From positions 310,001 to 374,000 of the forward strand of contig NZ_FNBG01000001.1 in assembly GCF_900102215.1 (NCBI RefSeq): 64,000 nucleotides of DNA, in the 5' to 3' direction. The translations under genes and the position numbers were made by a program. This stretch comes from Fontibacillus panacisegetis. GTDB lineage: Bacteria; Bacillota; Bacilli; Paenibacillales; Paenibacillaceae. The notes under the pieces are model-generated. The model made no database searches and was not told the DNA's origin. It was given only the letters and a program-made list of their open reading frames with translations. This document shows, in pieces, positions 50,228-60,540 of this stretch (positions are counted from its first letter, which is position 1; every line of letters starts with the position of its first letter).

Positions 50228-50536
50228 ATATTAAGTGAAGTTTGAGAATTTTACAATACTATTTATGAAAATTTTTATATATTAATAATGTTAGTTCGAC
50301 AAAAAAACACTTATCTTTTCTAGCCACGTGCACTCAAGCTTATTTCTCATTTATTCAAAAATACAATAATCCTGTAGACCTATATTTTTCAAAATGGCCG
50401 TTGATCGTAGTTCTAAGGATGTTTACTCTTGGGGTACTTCTGAGTTATGGGTATACGAATATACTTACAGCTCCGATAAATATTTATACTTTGTGAATGG
50501 TGTCCTAGAATCAATGTCTTCTTACTGATACTCTGA
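50228..50536. other. Intergenic region with no supported gene
   Basis: About 300 bp, AT-rich, between the siderophore promoter and the kor terminator. A possible short coding-like plus-strand piece (50393-50525) has no start or motif. Nothing else was seen. Confidence 0.4.
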
Positions 50537-50593
50537 TAAAAAAAGGCAACTCTTTATTCTTGTCAATCCCAAGAAAAGAGTTGCCTTTTTGTA
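50537..50593. terminator. Strong bidirectional terminator after korB
   Basis: AAAAGGCAACTCTTT pairs with AAGAGTTGCCTTTTT through a 20-nt loop, with A/T tracts on both sides. Confidence 0.85.
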
Positions 50594-50673
50594 TATAGAC
50601 AACATAAAGCGCTTATCCATACTTATCTCCATCAAACTAAAGTATAGTTAAGCGCCATATATTTATAAACTCC

Positions 50674-51540
50674 CTATCTAAACTCAGCAACCAAATTGTC
50701 AAACTCACTCTTCGTCAATTCCAGCGACTGATGAGCAAGCGGCTCTTCCTTGAAGCCATAGACAAGATTCTCATAGCTTCTCTTTTCTTTGTTCTGGTAG
50801 ATCAGCCCTGTAATCATGCTGCCTGTCTCCATCAGCGTATTCATCGCCAGCACGCGGTTGCTTGGATCATAATCCGGCATCGTCTCCAGATTGATGATGT
50901 TGTCCTTGAACCAGTCGTAGGTGTTCACCTTGTTGAAGGTGACGCATGGGCTGAATACGTTAATCAATGAGAAGCCCTCGTGCTGGATACCCTGCTCGAT
51001 CAGTGAGGTCAATTGCTTGATATCACTGGAGAAGGATTGCGCAACGAATGTAGCTCCTGAAGCAAGCGCTACCTCAAGCGGCGACAACGCGGATTCAATG
51101 GAACCCTCAGGTGTGCTCTTTGTCTTGAAGCCTTCGCCACTACGCGGTGAAGTTTGCCCTTTGGTTAGACCGTAAATTTGGTTATCCATGACGATATACG
51201 TAATATTGACATTACGCCGTATGGCATGAACGGTATGGCCCATCCCGATGGCAAATCCGTCGCCGTCACCACCGGAAGCGATAACTGTAAGATCACGGTT
51301 TGCCAGCTTTACGCCTTGCGCAATTGGCAGTGCACGACCGTGAATACCATGCAGTCCATAAGCATTTATATATCCGGATATCCGGCCGGAACAGCCAATC
51401 CCCGAAATGACAGCCAGACCTTCAGGCTCAAGACCTACGTTAGCAGCGGCACGTTGTATGGCAGCTTGAATCGAGAAATCTCCGCAGCCTGGACACCAGT
51501 TTGGTTTGATGTTATTACGGAACTCTTTAAAGGTTGCCAT
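50674..51540 (-). CDS. korB: 2-oxoacid:ferredoxin oxidoreductase, beta subunit
   Basis: A 288-residue thiamine-diphosphate-binding subunit. WCPGCGDFSIQAAIQ has the Cys pair of the iron-sulfur/ThDP region, and ASGGDGDGFAIGMGHTVHAIRRNVNITYIVMDN is the GDG...N ThDP motif. With KorA it oxidises 2-oxoglutarate or another 2-oxoacid to acyl-CoA and reduces ferredoxin. The start overlaps the korA end by 14 bp, a tight two-gene operon. The 2-oxoglutarate preference is inferred from the family in aerobic Firmicutes. Confidence 0.92.
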   Translation of the reverse strand: MATFKEFRNNIKPNWCPGCGDFSIQAAIQRAAANVGLEPEGLAVISGIGCSGRISGYINAYGLHGIHGRALPIAQGVKLANRDLTVIASGGDGDGFAIGMGHTVHAIRRNVNITYIVMDNQIYGLTKGQTSPRSGEGFKTKSTPEGSIESALSPLEVALASGATFVAQSFSSDIKQLTSLIEQGIQHEGFSLINVFSPCVTFNKVNTYDWFKDNIINLETMPDYDPSNRVLAMNTLMETGSMITGLIYQNKEKRSYENLVYGFKEEPLAHQSLELTKSEFDNLVAEFR

Positions 51541-53302
51541 TTTTCACCAACTCCTCCTGCGGTAAGTTGCCGGATACTTTTTTGCATTCTTCGAATATTT
51601 CCGAAGGAAGGAACGGATTACCGTCATATTTAAGTACGTTTACGATTTTATCATGATGACCTACATTCATTTTAATCAGGTTAGCTAATTGACCTGTTGC
51701 GTTATTTTCTAATACGAGCACTTTTTTCGCCTTTTTAATTTCCGGCAGTATTTGTTCAACCGGGAACGGATGCAGCAGACGTACTGTCAAATGGTTCGAT
51801 GTTATCCCTTCTCCATTCAAACGCAGACGAGCTTGATCGATCGTTCCGCCCGTGGAGCCCATGCCAATAATTAGAAGGTCAGGGTCAACATGTGGAGAGT
51901 GCAGAAGAACCGGGTTTTCAACCTCAAGCTTCGCAATTTTGCGAAGGCGTTTATCCATCATTTTTTTCCGATTGATCGGACTTTCCGAAGGTCTGCCTGC
52001 TTCGTCATGCTCTACACCTGTTACATGGTGAATACCGTTTTTCTCTCCAGGGAGTACACGAGGAGAAATCCCATTTTCTGTGACAGCGTATCTATTGAAC
52101 ATGCTCTTATCTTCACGATCCGGAATATCCTTAACAATATAACCACGATCGATTGAAATTTTCTCGTAATCCAGCATTTCGCAGGACTGTTTGCCTAATG
52201 ACAACTGAAGATCAGTCGCCAGAATAACAGGTACTTGATATTTATCCGCCAGATTAAAAGCTTGAACTGTATCGTAGAAGCACTCTTCAATCGAACTGGG
52301 GGCGATTACGATTTTTGGTATTTCTCCATGTGTACCGTAGATTAGAGCGCTGATGTCACTTTGCTCCTGCTTAGTAGGAAGCCCTGTACTAGGACCACCG
52401 CGCTGTGTATCAACAATAACGACAGGTGTTTCAGTCATTCCTGCTAAACCAATCGCCTCCATCATAAGAGAAAGACCTGGACCCGCAGAAGCAGTCATCG
52501 TACGAACACCAGCATAACTGGAACCGATCGCCATCGTAATTGCCGCAATTTCATCTTCAGTCTGAACGACTGTTCCACCGAACTTTGGCAACTTCTTAAT
52601 CAAATACTCCATAATCTCTGATGCAGGAGTAATCGGATAAGCACTCATAATACGGCATCCTGCAGCTACTGCACCAAGGCCAATCGCATCGTTGCCGATC
52701 ATAAACATCTTCTGCTTGCCATCTGCTGGCTCAAGCTTGAAATTGTCAAGCGGTCCACCAGCTAGCTCAAGTACATAATCCGCACCGCGTTTAACAGCTT
52801 CAATATTTTTCTCAACGACAGCCGGACCTTTACGCCCGAACTCTTCTTCAACAGCTTTATTAAATACTTCAAGCGGTAGACCCAATAGTGCCCAAGAAGC
52901 GCCTGATGCAACCATATTTTTCATAAGTGATGTCCCTAGTTCTTCAGCAATGCTAGTAATAGGAACCGGAAATAATCTAGCTGTAACTCCCTCTGGTACT
53001 ACAGGACCAAATTTGGCATCAGCAACAATTACCCCGTCGCTGCGCAATTCATGAGCATTCAAATCGATACTTTCCTGGTCAAAGGCGACTAAAATATCCA
53101 AATCGTCTGAAATGGCACGAATCGGCTCGGTACTGATCCGGATTTTATTATTTGTATGGCCGCCTTTAATACGAGAGGAAAAATGCCGGTAACCGTATAA
53201 ATAGTATCCAAGTCGGTTCAAGGCCGTCGAAAAAATTCGATCTGTACTTTCAACGCCTTCACCTTGCTGTCCACCGATCTTCCAAGACAATTGACTAATC
53301 AA
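51527..53302 (-). CDS. korA: 2-oxoacid:ferredoxin oxidoreductase, fused gamma-alpha subunit
   Basis: A 591-residue protein. The N-terminal ~190 residues are the gamma domain (WKIGGQQGEGVESTDRIFSTAL; HFSSRIKGGHTNNKIRIS). The alpha domain follows: AAGCRIMSAYPITPASEIMEYL binds the thiamine cofactor in trans, and TASAGPGLSLMMEAIGLAGMTETPVVIVD is the pyrimidine-domain core. The gamma-alpha fusion is usual for this family. The start is TTG 53302, with GGGGTGGG upstream. The 230 bp before it show no other feature. Confidence 0.92.
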   Translation of the reverse strand: MISQLSWKIGGQQGEGVESTDRIFSTALNRLGYYLYGYRHFSSRIKGGHTNNKIRISTEPIRAISDDLDILVAFDQESIDLNAHELRSDGVIVADAKFGPVVPEGVTARLFPVPITSIAEELGTSLMKNMVASGASWALLGLPLEVFNKAVEEEFGRKGPAVVEKNIEAVKRGADYVLELAGGPLDNFKLEPADGKQKMFMIGNDAIGLGAVAAGCRIMSAYPITPASEIMEYLIKKLPKFGGTVVQTEDEIAAITMAIGSSYAGVRTMTASAGPGLSLMMEAIGLAGMTETPVVIVDTQRGGPSTGLPTKQEQSDISALIYGTHGEIPKIVIAPSSIEECFYDTVQAFNLADKYQVPVILATDLQLSLGKQSCEMLDYEKISIDRGYIVKDIPDREDKSMFNRYAVTENGISPRVLPGEKNGIHHVTGVEHDEAGRPSESPINRKKMMDKRLRKIAKLEVENPVLLHSPHVDPDLLIIGMGSTGGTIDQARLRLNGEGITSNHLTVRLLHPFPVEQILPEIKKAKKVLVLENNATGQLANLIKMNVGHHDKIVNVLKYDGNPFLPSEIFEECKKVSGNLPQEELVKNGNL

Positions 53303-53535
53303 GATCGCCCACCCCTTTTAATCGTATCGCACTAGAATGATAGTAAAAAAGTGCTGATAGTAAAATCAAAATGTTAAGCAATAAGAATCACATTTAATTT
53401 AATAATTGTGAACAAATTGTATCAGTTTCATGTCAATTTTATGTCGAATGGTTATAAAAAGCAAGCGTTTCCCACCCTTTTTTCATATAGTAGTTTTCGA
53501 TCAAAACCATCTCGTAATTGGATGAATTAAAGCGC

Positions 53536-54489
53536 TTACTTGTTTTTAGGGAGACAATTTCTTAAAAAGCTTATAGCATTGCTGGACAACCAACCTGTAA
53601 CCAAGTCTTCAGGATAATGTAACAACAGTGTATTTACCCACCCGTCATAATGTCCGGAATGCTTTAAATCCGTTAAATGTGATTCAATCCCGTCAAAATC
53701 CGAACCGAACATCAAATGCTTCTGCCCGCCAAGCTCACATATTCTTTCAATATGAGGTAACAAATCATAGCTGCTGACGGATTCCATATCTTTTACAAAC
53801 CAAGGTACAAAGGTTATTCCAATAACCCCGGACAAATTAATTATCGCTTGGATTTGATGCTCACGCAAATTTCTTATATTCGGGCAAATGCTATAGACAT
53901 TCGAATGAGATGCTATAAAAGGCTTGTGTGCTTCACTAGCAAGCTCAACCAAATCCCAGAACCCCTTTTCCGATAAATGAGAGACATCAAGCGTAATACC
54001 AAGTTCATAACAAGTTTTAACCAACTCTCTTCCTGCTGGCGTCAACCCTCCGTTACGAGCCTCCAGTATGCCGTCTGCTGCCCAATTTTCATAATTCCAG
54101 GTTATCCCTAAGAAGCGAACCCCCCGTTCAAAACAGGTCCGTAAGTGGTACAGATTGCCTTCGAGTCCGTCAGCTCCTTCAATTGACAGAATTCCTCCGG
54201 GTTTCCCGCTTTCCAATGCATGTTCAAGCTCATCCACGGATGTAATCGGAACAACTCCTGTTGATACAACCTTATGCTGAAATATATCGATTTGATCCAA
54301 AATGTGGCTAAAGCCAGGTTTACCAAGCCGCTGAGATACGAATATTGCAAAGGTTTGAAGCGCAACACCACCTTGCTGCATTCGCTGCAAAGTAACATCA
54401 AGGTCTTTCTCCTTATCAAAAAACAGGGTAGAATCAAGTTGCATTTTACTCAGTGCATCACAATGAAAGTCAGCCACTTTATATTTCAT
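53536..54489 (-). CDS. Membrane dipeptidase (M19, renal dipeptidase family)
   Basis: A 317-residue zinc peptidase. The N-terminal VADFHCDALSKM carries the HxD metal ligands; SIEGADGL holds the bridging Glu; ITLDVSHLSEKGFWDL and KPFIASHSNVYSICPNIRNL hold further His ligands; MFGSDFDGIESH ends the site. It cleaves dipeptides. The start is ATG 54489 after AGGAGG, not the upstream ATG in the terminator region. No signal peptide is present, so it is cytosolic in this organism. Confidence 0.9.
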   Translation of the reverse strand: MKYKVADFHCDALSKMQLDSTLFFDKEKDLDVTLQRMQQGGVALQTFAIFVSQRLGKPGFSHILDQIDIFQHKVVSTGVVPITSVDELEHALESGKPGGILSIEGADGLEGNLYHLRTCFERGVRFLGITWNYENWAADGILEARNGGLTPAGRELVKTCYELGITLDVSHLSEKGFWDLVELASEAHKPFIASHSNVYSICPNIRNLREHQIQAIINLSGVIGITFVPWFVKDMESVSSYDLLPHIERICELGGQKHLMFGSDFDGIESHLTDLKHSGHYDGWVNTLLLHYPEDLVTGWLSSNAISFLRNCLPKNK

Positions 54490-54530
54490 CCAAATCCTCC
54501 TATCCAGGTAGAATTTACCCGTTTCAGATA

Positions 54531-54562
54531 GCAAAAAAACCTGTCTACAATGCGTAAACAGG
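54531..54562 (-). terminator. Terminator after spoVS
   Basis: On the minus strand CCTGTTTACGCATTGTAGACAGG is followed by TTTTTTTG, 26 bp beyond the spoVS stop. Confidence 0.85.
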
Positions 54563-54587
54563 CGTCATACACAAAATATTAATTTTA

Positions 54588-54848
54588 TTATCTAGGTTCT
54601 ACAATCAGTTTAATAGCTGTTCTATCTTCACCATCAATGACGATGTCCGTAAAGGCCGGAACACAAATCAAATCAACTCCGCTTGGTGCCACAAATCCCC
54701 GGGCGATCGCTACCGCTTTAATAGCTTGGTTGAGAGCACCCGCACCTATGGCCTGTAGTTCAGCAGAGCCACGTTCTCTTAGCACACCTGCAAGTGCACC
54801 TGCGACGGAGTTAGGGTTGGATTTTGCTGAAACTTTTAACACTTCCAT
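54588..54848 (-). CDS. spoVS: Stage V sporulation protein S
   Basis: An 86-residue Alba-like protein: MEVLKVSAKSNPNSVAGALAGV, GAGALNQAIKAVAIARGFVAP and FTDIVIDGEDRTAIKLIVEPR are nearly invariant across Bacilli. SpoVS affects septation and spore development, probably by binding nucleic acid. It follows ymdB, as in Bacillus subtilis. The start has GGGAGGTAC upstream. Confidence 0.96.
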   Translation of the reverse strand: MEVLKVSAKSNPNSVAGALAGVLRERGSAELQAIGAGALNQAIKAVAIARGFVAPSGVDLICVPAFTDIVIDGEDRTAIKLIVEPR

Positions 54849-54972
54849 GGTTAGTACCTCCCTGGGAATAATGGTTTGACTCCATTATTAGAAGATATTC
54901 GTGAGGGCTTAAAAAATTCCTTCTTTTTTCCCATTGGTATTACCGGAAGCATTACTTATTGGTCATTTCAAG

Positions 54973-55767
54973 TTAATCCATAATCCATTCATCCTCAAGC
55001 AGACGAATTTTTTGAATCTTTTTCGCTTTACCTGTGGACTCATCTATATCGACCAAACAAGCGTGGAAATGCCATTTTCCTTCGCATACTTGAAATCTTA
55101 CAGGGAGCTGTGTTGTGAACTTGCGCAGTACTGCTGTACGCTCCATACCAAGTATTCCTTCGCGTGAGCCAACCATTCCGGCATCTGTCAGGTAAGCTGT
55201 TCCCTGGGGTAAAATGACATCATCGTTGGACTGTACATGCGTATGAGTTCCTACTACCAGAGATACACGTCCATCCAAGTGCCAGCCCATAGCAATTTTC
55301 TCCGAGGTCGCTTCTGCGTGAAAATCCACCAAAATGCATTTATGCTTTTTGGATAACTGATCTATAATATGATCCGCTTCACGGAAAGGGTCATCAATTG
55401 CTGGAAGAAAAGTACGGCCCATCAAATTCACAAGAGCCAATTCCTTGCCATTTGCCTTGATTACCGTCGTTCCAAGCCCTGGTGTTCCCGGTGGAAAGTT
55501 CGCCGGACGCACCATTCGCGGTTCGTTATCGATGAAATCAAAAATTTCTTTATTGTCCCAAGTATGGTTTCCCATAGTAAGTCCATGAATCCCTTGATCA
55601 AAAAATTCTTTAGCAATTTTTTCTGTAATGCCACGGCCTGCTGCCGCATTCTCACCGTTAGCGATAATGATATGAGGATTGTATTTTGACTTTAAGTGCG
55701 GGAGTGTCTCCTTAACGGCTTTACGTCCCGTATTTCCAACAATATCTCCGATAAATAGAACTTTAAT
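54973..55767 (-). CDS. ymdB: YmdB 2',3'-cyclic-nucleotide phosphodiesterase, non-standard start codon
   Basis: A ~264-residue metallophosphoesterase. GDIVGNTGRKAV near the start, the GEN in IIANGENAAAGRGI, MGNHTWDNKEI, DFHAEATSEK and VGTHTHVQSND are the metal-site segments. It controls biofilm and motility fate in B. subtilis. The conserved N-terminus (KVLFIGDIVG) is directly preceded by GGAGGAAACATCATT, and an in-frame TGA overlaps the ribosome binding site (TGAGGAGG). No ATG, GTG or TTG is available, so translation should start at ATT 55767 or ATC 55770, unless the base is a sequence error. It lies downstream of rny. Confidence 0.9.
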   Translation of the reverse strand: MKVLFIGDIVGNTGRKAVKETLPHLKSKYNPHIIIANGENAAAGRGITEKIAKEFFDQGIHGLTMGNHTWDNKEIFDFIDNEPRMVRPANFPPGTPGLGTTVIKANGKELALVNLMGRTFLPAIDDPFREADHIIDQLSKKHKCILVDFHAEATSEKIAMGWHLDGRVSLVVGTHTHVQSNDDVILPQGTAYLTDAGMVGSREGILGMERTAVLRKFTTQLPVRFQVCEGKWHFHACLVDIDESTGKAKKIQKIRLLEDEWIMD

Positions 55768-55807
55768 GATGTTTCCTCCTCAATTTCAGGATTTTAGACA
55801 GGCAATG

Positions 55808-55836
55808 AAAAAGCGGCCCATTGAGGGCCACTTTTT
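55808..55836 (-). terminator. Terminator between rny and ymdB
   Basis: AAAAAGTGGCCC and GGGCCGCTTTTT on the minus strand form a 12-bp stem with a T-run, 11 bp after the rny stop. Some transcripts would stop before ymdB. Confidence 0.82.
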
Positions 55837-55846
55837 ATCATAACCT

Positions 55847-57388
55847 TTACTTAGCGTATTCAACCGCACGCGTCTCACGAATAACGGTAACCTTGATGTG
55901 TCCCGGATAATCGAGTTCACTTTCAATGGTCTTCGTAATATCTCTTGCCAGACGGAAGGCTTCCGCATCGTCAATCTTCTCAGGCTGCACCATAACACGA
56001 ACCTCGCGGCCCGCTTGGATTGCAAAAGATTTCTCCACACCTTCGAACGACTCGGAAATTTCTTCGAGCTTCTCCAGACGACGAATGTAAGTTTCCAGCG
56101 TCTCACGCCGTGCTCCAGGTCTGGCTGCTGACAGAGCGTCAGCCGCACCAACCAGCATCGCAATAACGGAAGTAGCCTCACAATCCCCGTGGTGGGAAGC
56201 AATACTGTTGATAACAACCGGATGCTCTTTATACTTCTTAGCCAGCTCCACGCCGATTTCGACATGAGATCCTTCCACTTCATGATCAAGCGCTTTACCG
56301 ATGTCATGCAACAAGCCTGCACGTTTAGCCAGAGCGATATCTTCTCCAAGCTCGCCAGCCATCAGTCCTGCCAGATAAGCTACTTCCATAGAGTGCTTCA
56401 GCACGTTTTGTCCATAGCTTGTCCGGAATTTGAGGCGTCCCAAAATTTTGATCAAATCCGGATGCAGTGCATGTACACCAACCTCAAAGGTCGCTTGCTC
56501 ACCGTATTCACGAATTCTTTCATCCACTTCACGACGGGATTTTTCAACCATCTCTTCAATCCGTGCTGGATGAATACGACCGTCTGCCACCAATTTTTCC
56601 AGAGCAGTACGGGCAATTTCACGGCGAATTGGATCGAATCCTGACAAAATAACTGCTTCCGGAGTATCGTCGATAATAAGATCGATCCCTGTAAGGGTCT
56701 CCAGAGCACGGATGTTACGGCCTTCCCGACCAATAATGCGTCCTTTCATTTCCTCATTCGGCAGCGTTACCACCGATACAGTCGTTTCTGCTACATGATC
56801 TGCAGCGCAACGTTGAATGGCGAGCGTAATAATTTCACGGGATTTCTTATCCGCTTCTTCCTTCGCTTGTTGTTCAATGTCCTTAATGAGCTGAGCCGTC
56901 TCATGGCGAACTTCCTGCTCTACATTATTCAGAATAATAGTGCGGGCATCCTCCATGCTCAAATTCGAGATGCGTTCAAGCTCTTGAACCTGTTTCTTGT
57001 ACAACATTTCAATCTGCTGTTGTGTTTCATCAATTCGTTTCTCTTTGCTAGCCACTTGCTCTTCTTTACGTTCCAGCGATTCTAATTTTTTATCCAGCGA
57101 CTCTTCTTTTTGCAACAATCGTCTCTCTTGTCGTTGAATTTCATTCCGACGTTCACGAATGTCTTTATCAGCTTCAGTTCTTAGCTTGTGGATTTCATCC
57201 TTAGCTTCGAGTACTGTTTCTTTTTTCAGTGCTTCTGCGTCTTTCTTCGCGTTTTCTAAGATTTGACTTGCAGCGTGTTCCGCACTGGAAATTTTAGCTT
57301 CTGCAAGAGATTTGCGAATAAAATATCCGATCCCGAACCCAAAGAATAATGCGGCAGCAACGAGAACGATCCAGATCCATGCATCCAT
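55847..57388 (-). CDS. rny: Ribonuclease Y
   Basis: A 513-residue endoribonuclease that starts mRNA decay at the membrane. The domains in order are: a transmembrane helix at residues 5-24, a long coiled coil to about 200, a KH domain ([29 protein letters not shown]) and an HD domain with HD at [13 protein letters not shown]. The start ATG 57388 follows GGGGAGGTG. RNase Y usually has 515-520 residues, so this is full length. The 298 bp upstream hold its promoter region and show nothing else. Confidence 0.97.
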   Translation of the reverse strand: MDAWIWIVLVAAALFFGFGIGYFIRKSLAEAKISSAEHAASQILENAKKDAEALKKETVLEAKDEIHKLRTEADKDIRERRNEIQRQERRLLQKEESLDKKLESLERKEEQVASKEKRIDETQQQIEMLYKKQVQELERISNLSMEDARTIILNNVEQEVRHETAQLIKDIEQQAKEEADKKSREIITLAIQRCAADHVAETTVSVVTLPNEEMKGRIIGREGRNIRALETLTGIDLIIDDTPEAVILSGFDPIRREIARTALEKLVADGRIHPARIEEMVEKSRREVDERIREYGEQATFEVGVHALHPDLIKILGRLKFRTSYGQNVLKHSMEVAYLAGLMAGELGEDIALAKRAGLLHDIGKALDHEVEGSHVEIGVELAKKYKEHPVVINSIASHHGDCEATSVIAMLVGAADALSAARPGARRETLETYIRRLEKLEEISESFEGVEKSFAIQAGREVRVMVQPEKIDDAEAFRLARDITKTIESELDYPGHIKVTVIRETRAVEYAK

Positions 57389-57686
57389 CTGTTCACCTCC
57401 CCGTTGTTTCCTCCAAGGCATTCCTTGGGATGTTCAGTTTTGTAATTGTTCTCATTCATCATCATACATAGAATCGATTACAGGCCGATTCATATAGGCT
57501 TTACGAGAACTTGCGGTATAATACCGATGATTCGTAAATGAAGCCTTCATGATTGGCGAATATGAATCTCTTCAGAGCCTACAATTTTGGAAGGAAAAAG
57601 GACTCCATCAATATAGATTCAAGTTCATTTTATTATTTGATGAAAGAAATTGTCAAGCAATGCCCATAGTTGCCCTCACTATCGAC

Positions 57687-58607
57687 CTACTCTTCTTCCC
57701 AGTCTTCCGGCCCATTCATTCCATCTTGACGAGCAAGTTCCCTTATTACACGCGAGACCAGCCCTCCCGAGAATCCGCGTCGCACCAAAAAAGCTCCCAC
57801 TTTTCGCTTCTTATCCAAATATTCTCCAGAAGTGCCTCTCCATTTCTTAGCACCTAACTGCATAGCGCTGTCATATTCATCTTCTTCGCTAATCTCACCC
57901 AACGCTTCCTCAATTAAAGGCTTGGAGACCCCTTTTTGGCGCAATTCCTGTCTTACCCACATCTTACCCTTACCACGATTCTTGACGCGTTGTCCTGCCC
58001 ATTCCTGCGCGTATAGCGAGTCATTGATCAAACCTTCCGTTGTTAGTCTATCCACAACATCTGAAATCGTCTCTTCACTCCAGCCCTTTTCCCCTAGTCG
58101 CATGGTTATTTCATAACCGGTACGTGGTTTACGACTCAAATATTGAACTGCATCTCCATACCCTTGCTGCCGTTCATCCGCCAATACAATTTTGGTCAGT
58201 TCAGCCTTATTAAACACTGATCCCTTAATCATGCGATATTTGATCATCACATCCTCATGAACCTCCAGAGAATATGGACCGAAGGAAATACGGTAGCGAA
58301 ACTTAGGCCGTTTAAGAAGCTGGACTGAAGTAATTTCCAAGTCAATATCTTCAGGGAAAGAATCTATCCCATTGTTCTCGTCGTTATCCTGTTTATATTC
58401 TTCCCGGTTATATTTATTTTCCCCGGATTTTTTCGAATATGAATCATAAGCTTTCTCCTGTTCCCAGAAGCCCTCTTCGGAAATGTCCACGATCTCACTA
58501 TGATCAGACTTTATATCGCGGCTGTTATGTGGACGACGGTATCCACGGTCTCCATATCGCTGCTCCACCCACCGCACGCTCCCTTGCCTGTAAATTTCAC
58601 AAACCAT
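57687..58607 (-). CDS. recX: RecX, regulator of RecA, with N-terminal extension
   Basis: A 306-residue protein. The RecX three-helix repeats fill the C-terminal part: ALQYLSRKPRTGYEITMRLGEKGW-like, GLINDSLYAQEWAGQRV, WVRQELRQKGVSKPLIEEAL and FLVRRGFSGGLVSRVIREL. RecX modulates RecA filament growth. The first ~95 residues are low-complexity and charged (YSKKSGENKYNREEYKQDND), longer than in Bacillus; a start at an internal Met such as the one near residue 120 is less likely. It lies downstream of recA behind a terminator-like hairpin. Confidence 0.9.
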   Translation of the reverse strand: MVCEIYRQGSVRWVEQRYGDRGYRRPHNSRDIKSDHSEIVDISEEGFWEQEKAYDSYSKKSGENKYNREEYKQDNDENNGIDSFPEDIDLEITSVQLLKRPKFRYRISFGPYSLEVHEDVMIKYRMIKGSVFNKAELTKIVLADERQQGYGDAVQYLSRKPRTGYEITMRLGEKGWSEETISDVVDRLTTEGLINDSLYAQEWAGQRVKNRGKGKMWVRQELRQKGVSKPLIEEALGEISEEDEYDSAMQLGAKKWRGTSGEYLDKKRKVGAFLVRRGFSGGLVSRVIRELARQDGMNGPEDWEEE

Positions 58608-58614
58608 TGTTCTT

Positions 58615-58660
58615 AGGCAAAAAAACGCCCTGCTTCCGGATCACCGCAAAACAGAGCGCT
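58615..58660 (-). terminator. Terminator-like hairpin after recA
   Basis: On the minus strand GCGCTCTG and CAGGGCGT can pair around a 19-nt loop and are followed by TTTTTTT. It lies directly upstream of the recX start and probably lets only part of the transcripts through. Confidence 0.7.
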
Positions 58661-58684
58661 TATATTAATAAATAAAAAAACTAA

Positions 58685-59746
58685 TTATTCTTCTTCAAAA
58701 AGCGCCTGCTCTTCACGTTTTTCATCTTCAAGATCACCCGCAGACGAAGGAGCAACTGAAGTCGTCAAGTTGCTAGCTTCGCGGATCTTTTGCTCAATGG
58801 CATTCGAAATTTCAGGATGCTCCTTAAGAAATTGCTTGGCATTCTCACGTCCTTGTCCAAGACGATCACCATTGTAGGAATACCATGCTCCACTCTTGTC
58901 TACGATATCATGCTCTACGCCAATATCGACAATACTTCCCTCTTTAGAAATACCTTCACCATACATTATATCAATTTCAGCTTGTTTAAACGGAGGTGCA
59001 ACCTTGTTCTTTACAACCTTAATTCTTGTACGGTTACCTACCATATCATTGCCCATCTTGATTGTCTCGACACGACGCACATCAAGACGAACCGTCGAAT
59101 AAAATTTCAGCGCACGGCCACCAGGGGTAGTTTCGGGGTTACCGAACATAACGCCCACTTTCTCGCGCAATTGGTTAATAAAGATTGCAATTGTTTTGGA
59201 TTTGCTAATTGCACCGGACAGCTTGCGAAGTGCCTGAGACATCAAGCGCGCTTGAAGTCCGACATGGGAATCACCCATTTCCCCTTCAATTTCCGCTTTA
59301 GGAACCAATGCTGCTACGGAGTCAATTACGATAACATCCACCGCTCCACTGCGTACAAGAGCTTCTGCGATCTCAAGTGCTTGTTCCCCTGTATCAGGCT
59401 GGGAGAGCAGCAATTCGTCGATGTTGACGCCAAGCTTGCTTGCATAAGATGGGTCCAGAGCATGTTCGGCATCGATAAATGCAGCTTGTCCGCCAATCTT
59501 CTGAACTTCAGCAATCGCGTGCAGCGCTACTGTCGTTTTACCAGATGATTCTGGTCCATATACTTCGATAATCCGTCCGCGAGGCAATCCACCTATGCCA
59601 AGAGCAATATCCAGCGCTAAAGATCCACTGGGTACAATTTCCACTTGCATATGTGTGGATTCTCCCAGTTTCATAATGGAACCTTTACCGAATTGTTTTT
59701 CTATTTGACGAAGCGCCATTTCAAGCGCAGCTTTACGATCTGACAA
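58685..59746 (-). CDS. recA: RecA recombinase
   Basis: A 353-residue protein with Walker [15 protein letters not shown], Walker [23 protein letters not shown], loop L2 [27 protein letters not shown] and the acidic C-terminus ([16 protein letters not shown]). It promotes strand exchange and triggers LexA self-cleavage. The start is TTG 59746. Its promoter and LexA box lie just upstream, so it is SOS-induced. Confidence 0.98.
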   Translation of the reverse strand: MSDRKAALEMALRQIEKQFGKGSIMKLGESTHMQVEIVPSGSLALDIALGIGGLPRGRIIEVYGPESSGKTTVALHAIAEVQKIGGQAAFIDAEHALDPSYASKLGVNIDELLLSQPDTGEQALEIAEALVRSGAVDVIVIDSVAALVPKAEIEGEMGDSHVGLQARLMSQALRKLSGAISKSKTIAIFINQLREKVGVMFGNPETTPGGRALKFYSTVRLDVRRVETIKMGNDMVGNRTRIKVVKNKVAPPFKQAEIDIMYGEGISKEGSIVDIGVEHDIVDKSGAWYSYNGDRLGQGRENAKQFLKEHPEISNAIEQKIREASNLTTSVAPSSAGDLEDEKREEQALFEEE

Positions 59747-59797
59747 TCAGCTCACATCCCTGTCCAATTTAAAATATAAGGATTATTTACACTTGTA

Positions 59798-59826
59798 ATT
59801 GTACCTTGTTTTGAAACGTTTGCCAA
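59798..59826 (-). promoter_or_regulatory. recA promoter
   Basis: On the minus strand TTGGCA (59826-59821) and TACAAT (59803-59798) are separated by 17 bp, a near-consensus sigma-A promoter about 50 bp before the recA start. Confidence 0.88.
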
Positions 59827-59835
59827 GCATTTTTT

Positions 59836-59849
59836 CGAACATATATTCG
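59836..59849 (-). promoter_or_regulatory. LexA (SOS) box of recA
   Basis: On the minus strand CGAATATATGTTCG differs at one position from the Gram-positive LexA consensus CGAACATATGTTCG. It lies directly upstream of the -35 box. Confidence 0.88.
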
Positions 59850-59869
59850 CGTATTTGAATCTCTGGGCC

Positions 59870-60260
59870 TTAATCCTAAGGGAGGGGCCCCCGAGGGCCC
59901 GCTGCCCTCGGGACTCCGCAAATTGTGGTAACGTTTGAGTCACGGAGTCGCTCCTGCTCGCTCTTCCCTATCGGGAAATCGCTCTACTTTGGTGGAAGGA
60001 ACGCTTTTCCCCCTTCGGGTACGTCTTACTTTTGGAACACCCGAGCTACCTGGAAACATGCTGGAGAGAACCTCTTTTTCGACTCACCCGGGGGCAGCTA
60101 TGTTCAATGAGCCGCTTGTCGCCCTACGGGCACGCTTTAGGTTAGCGTTCCTGCTGTGGGAGTGGACTTGCTGCTGCGTGCATTTTCACTGCTACTTCCT
60201 GCCGCAAGGCGGCTCTCCTTTCGGGAATCTCCTTAGTGCGCTGTATAGTTACTTATGAGA
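59870..60260. other. GC-rich hairpin-dense intergenic region upstream of recA
   Basis: A run of short inverted repeats: CCCGAGGGC/GCCCTCGGG (59890-59912), TTCCCTATCGGGAA, CCCCTTCGGG, GCCCTACGGGC, GCCGCAAGGCGGC and CCTTTCGGGAATCTCC. No gene-like coding was recognised and short plus-strand frames lack motifs. It could be a decayed repeat-sequence insertion or a structured RNA region. Confidence 0.55.
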
Positions 60261-60540
60261 GTGAGTATATGTGCTATGTACCTAAAATCCCTGCAAAAAT
60301 GCAGGTATTCCTTTTGGAATCCACACAACGTGCAAATTTACTGCAAAAGTGCATCTTTGGGGGGCTTATAAGCTGATAATGAACAAAATAGGGTGAAATT
60401 CATGCATTTTCGCAGGTTTTTACCTAAATCTGGGAATTTCAATTAAAATTGCTGCACTATTGCAACTTTTTGCCAACGAGCAAACTGTTGACGAACTGAC
60501 AAACCAACAAGCGACGAATCGACGAGCAAACAACCGTCAA

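Noticed and set aside
54973..55575. ymdB as an N-terminally truncated gene
   Set aside because: The missing conserved N-terminus is encoded in frame up to 55767; only the start codon is unusual.
59935..60258. Plus-strand frame of 107 codons in the hairpin-rich region
   Set aside because: It translates inverted repeats, has no ribosome binding site and no recognisable domain.
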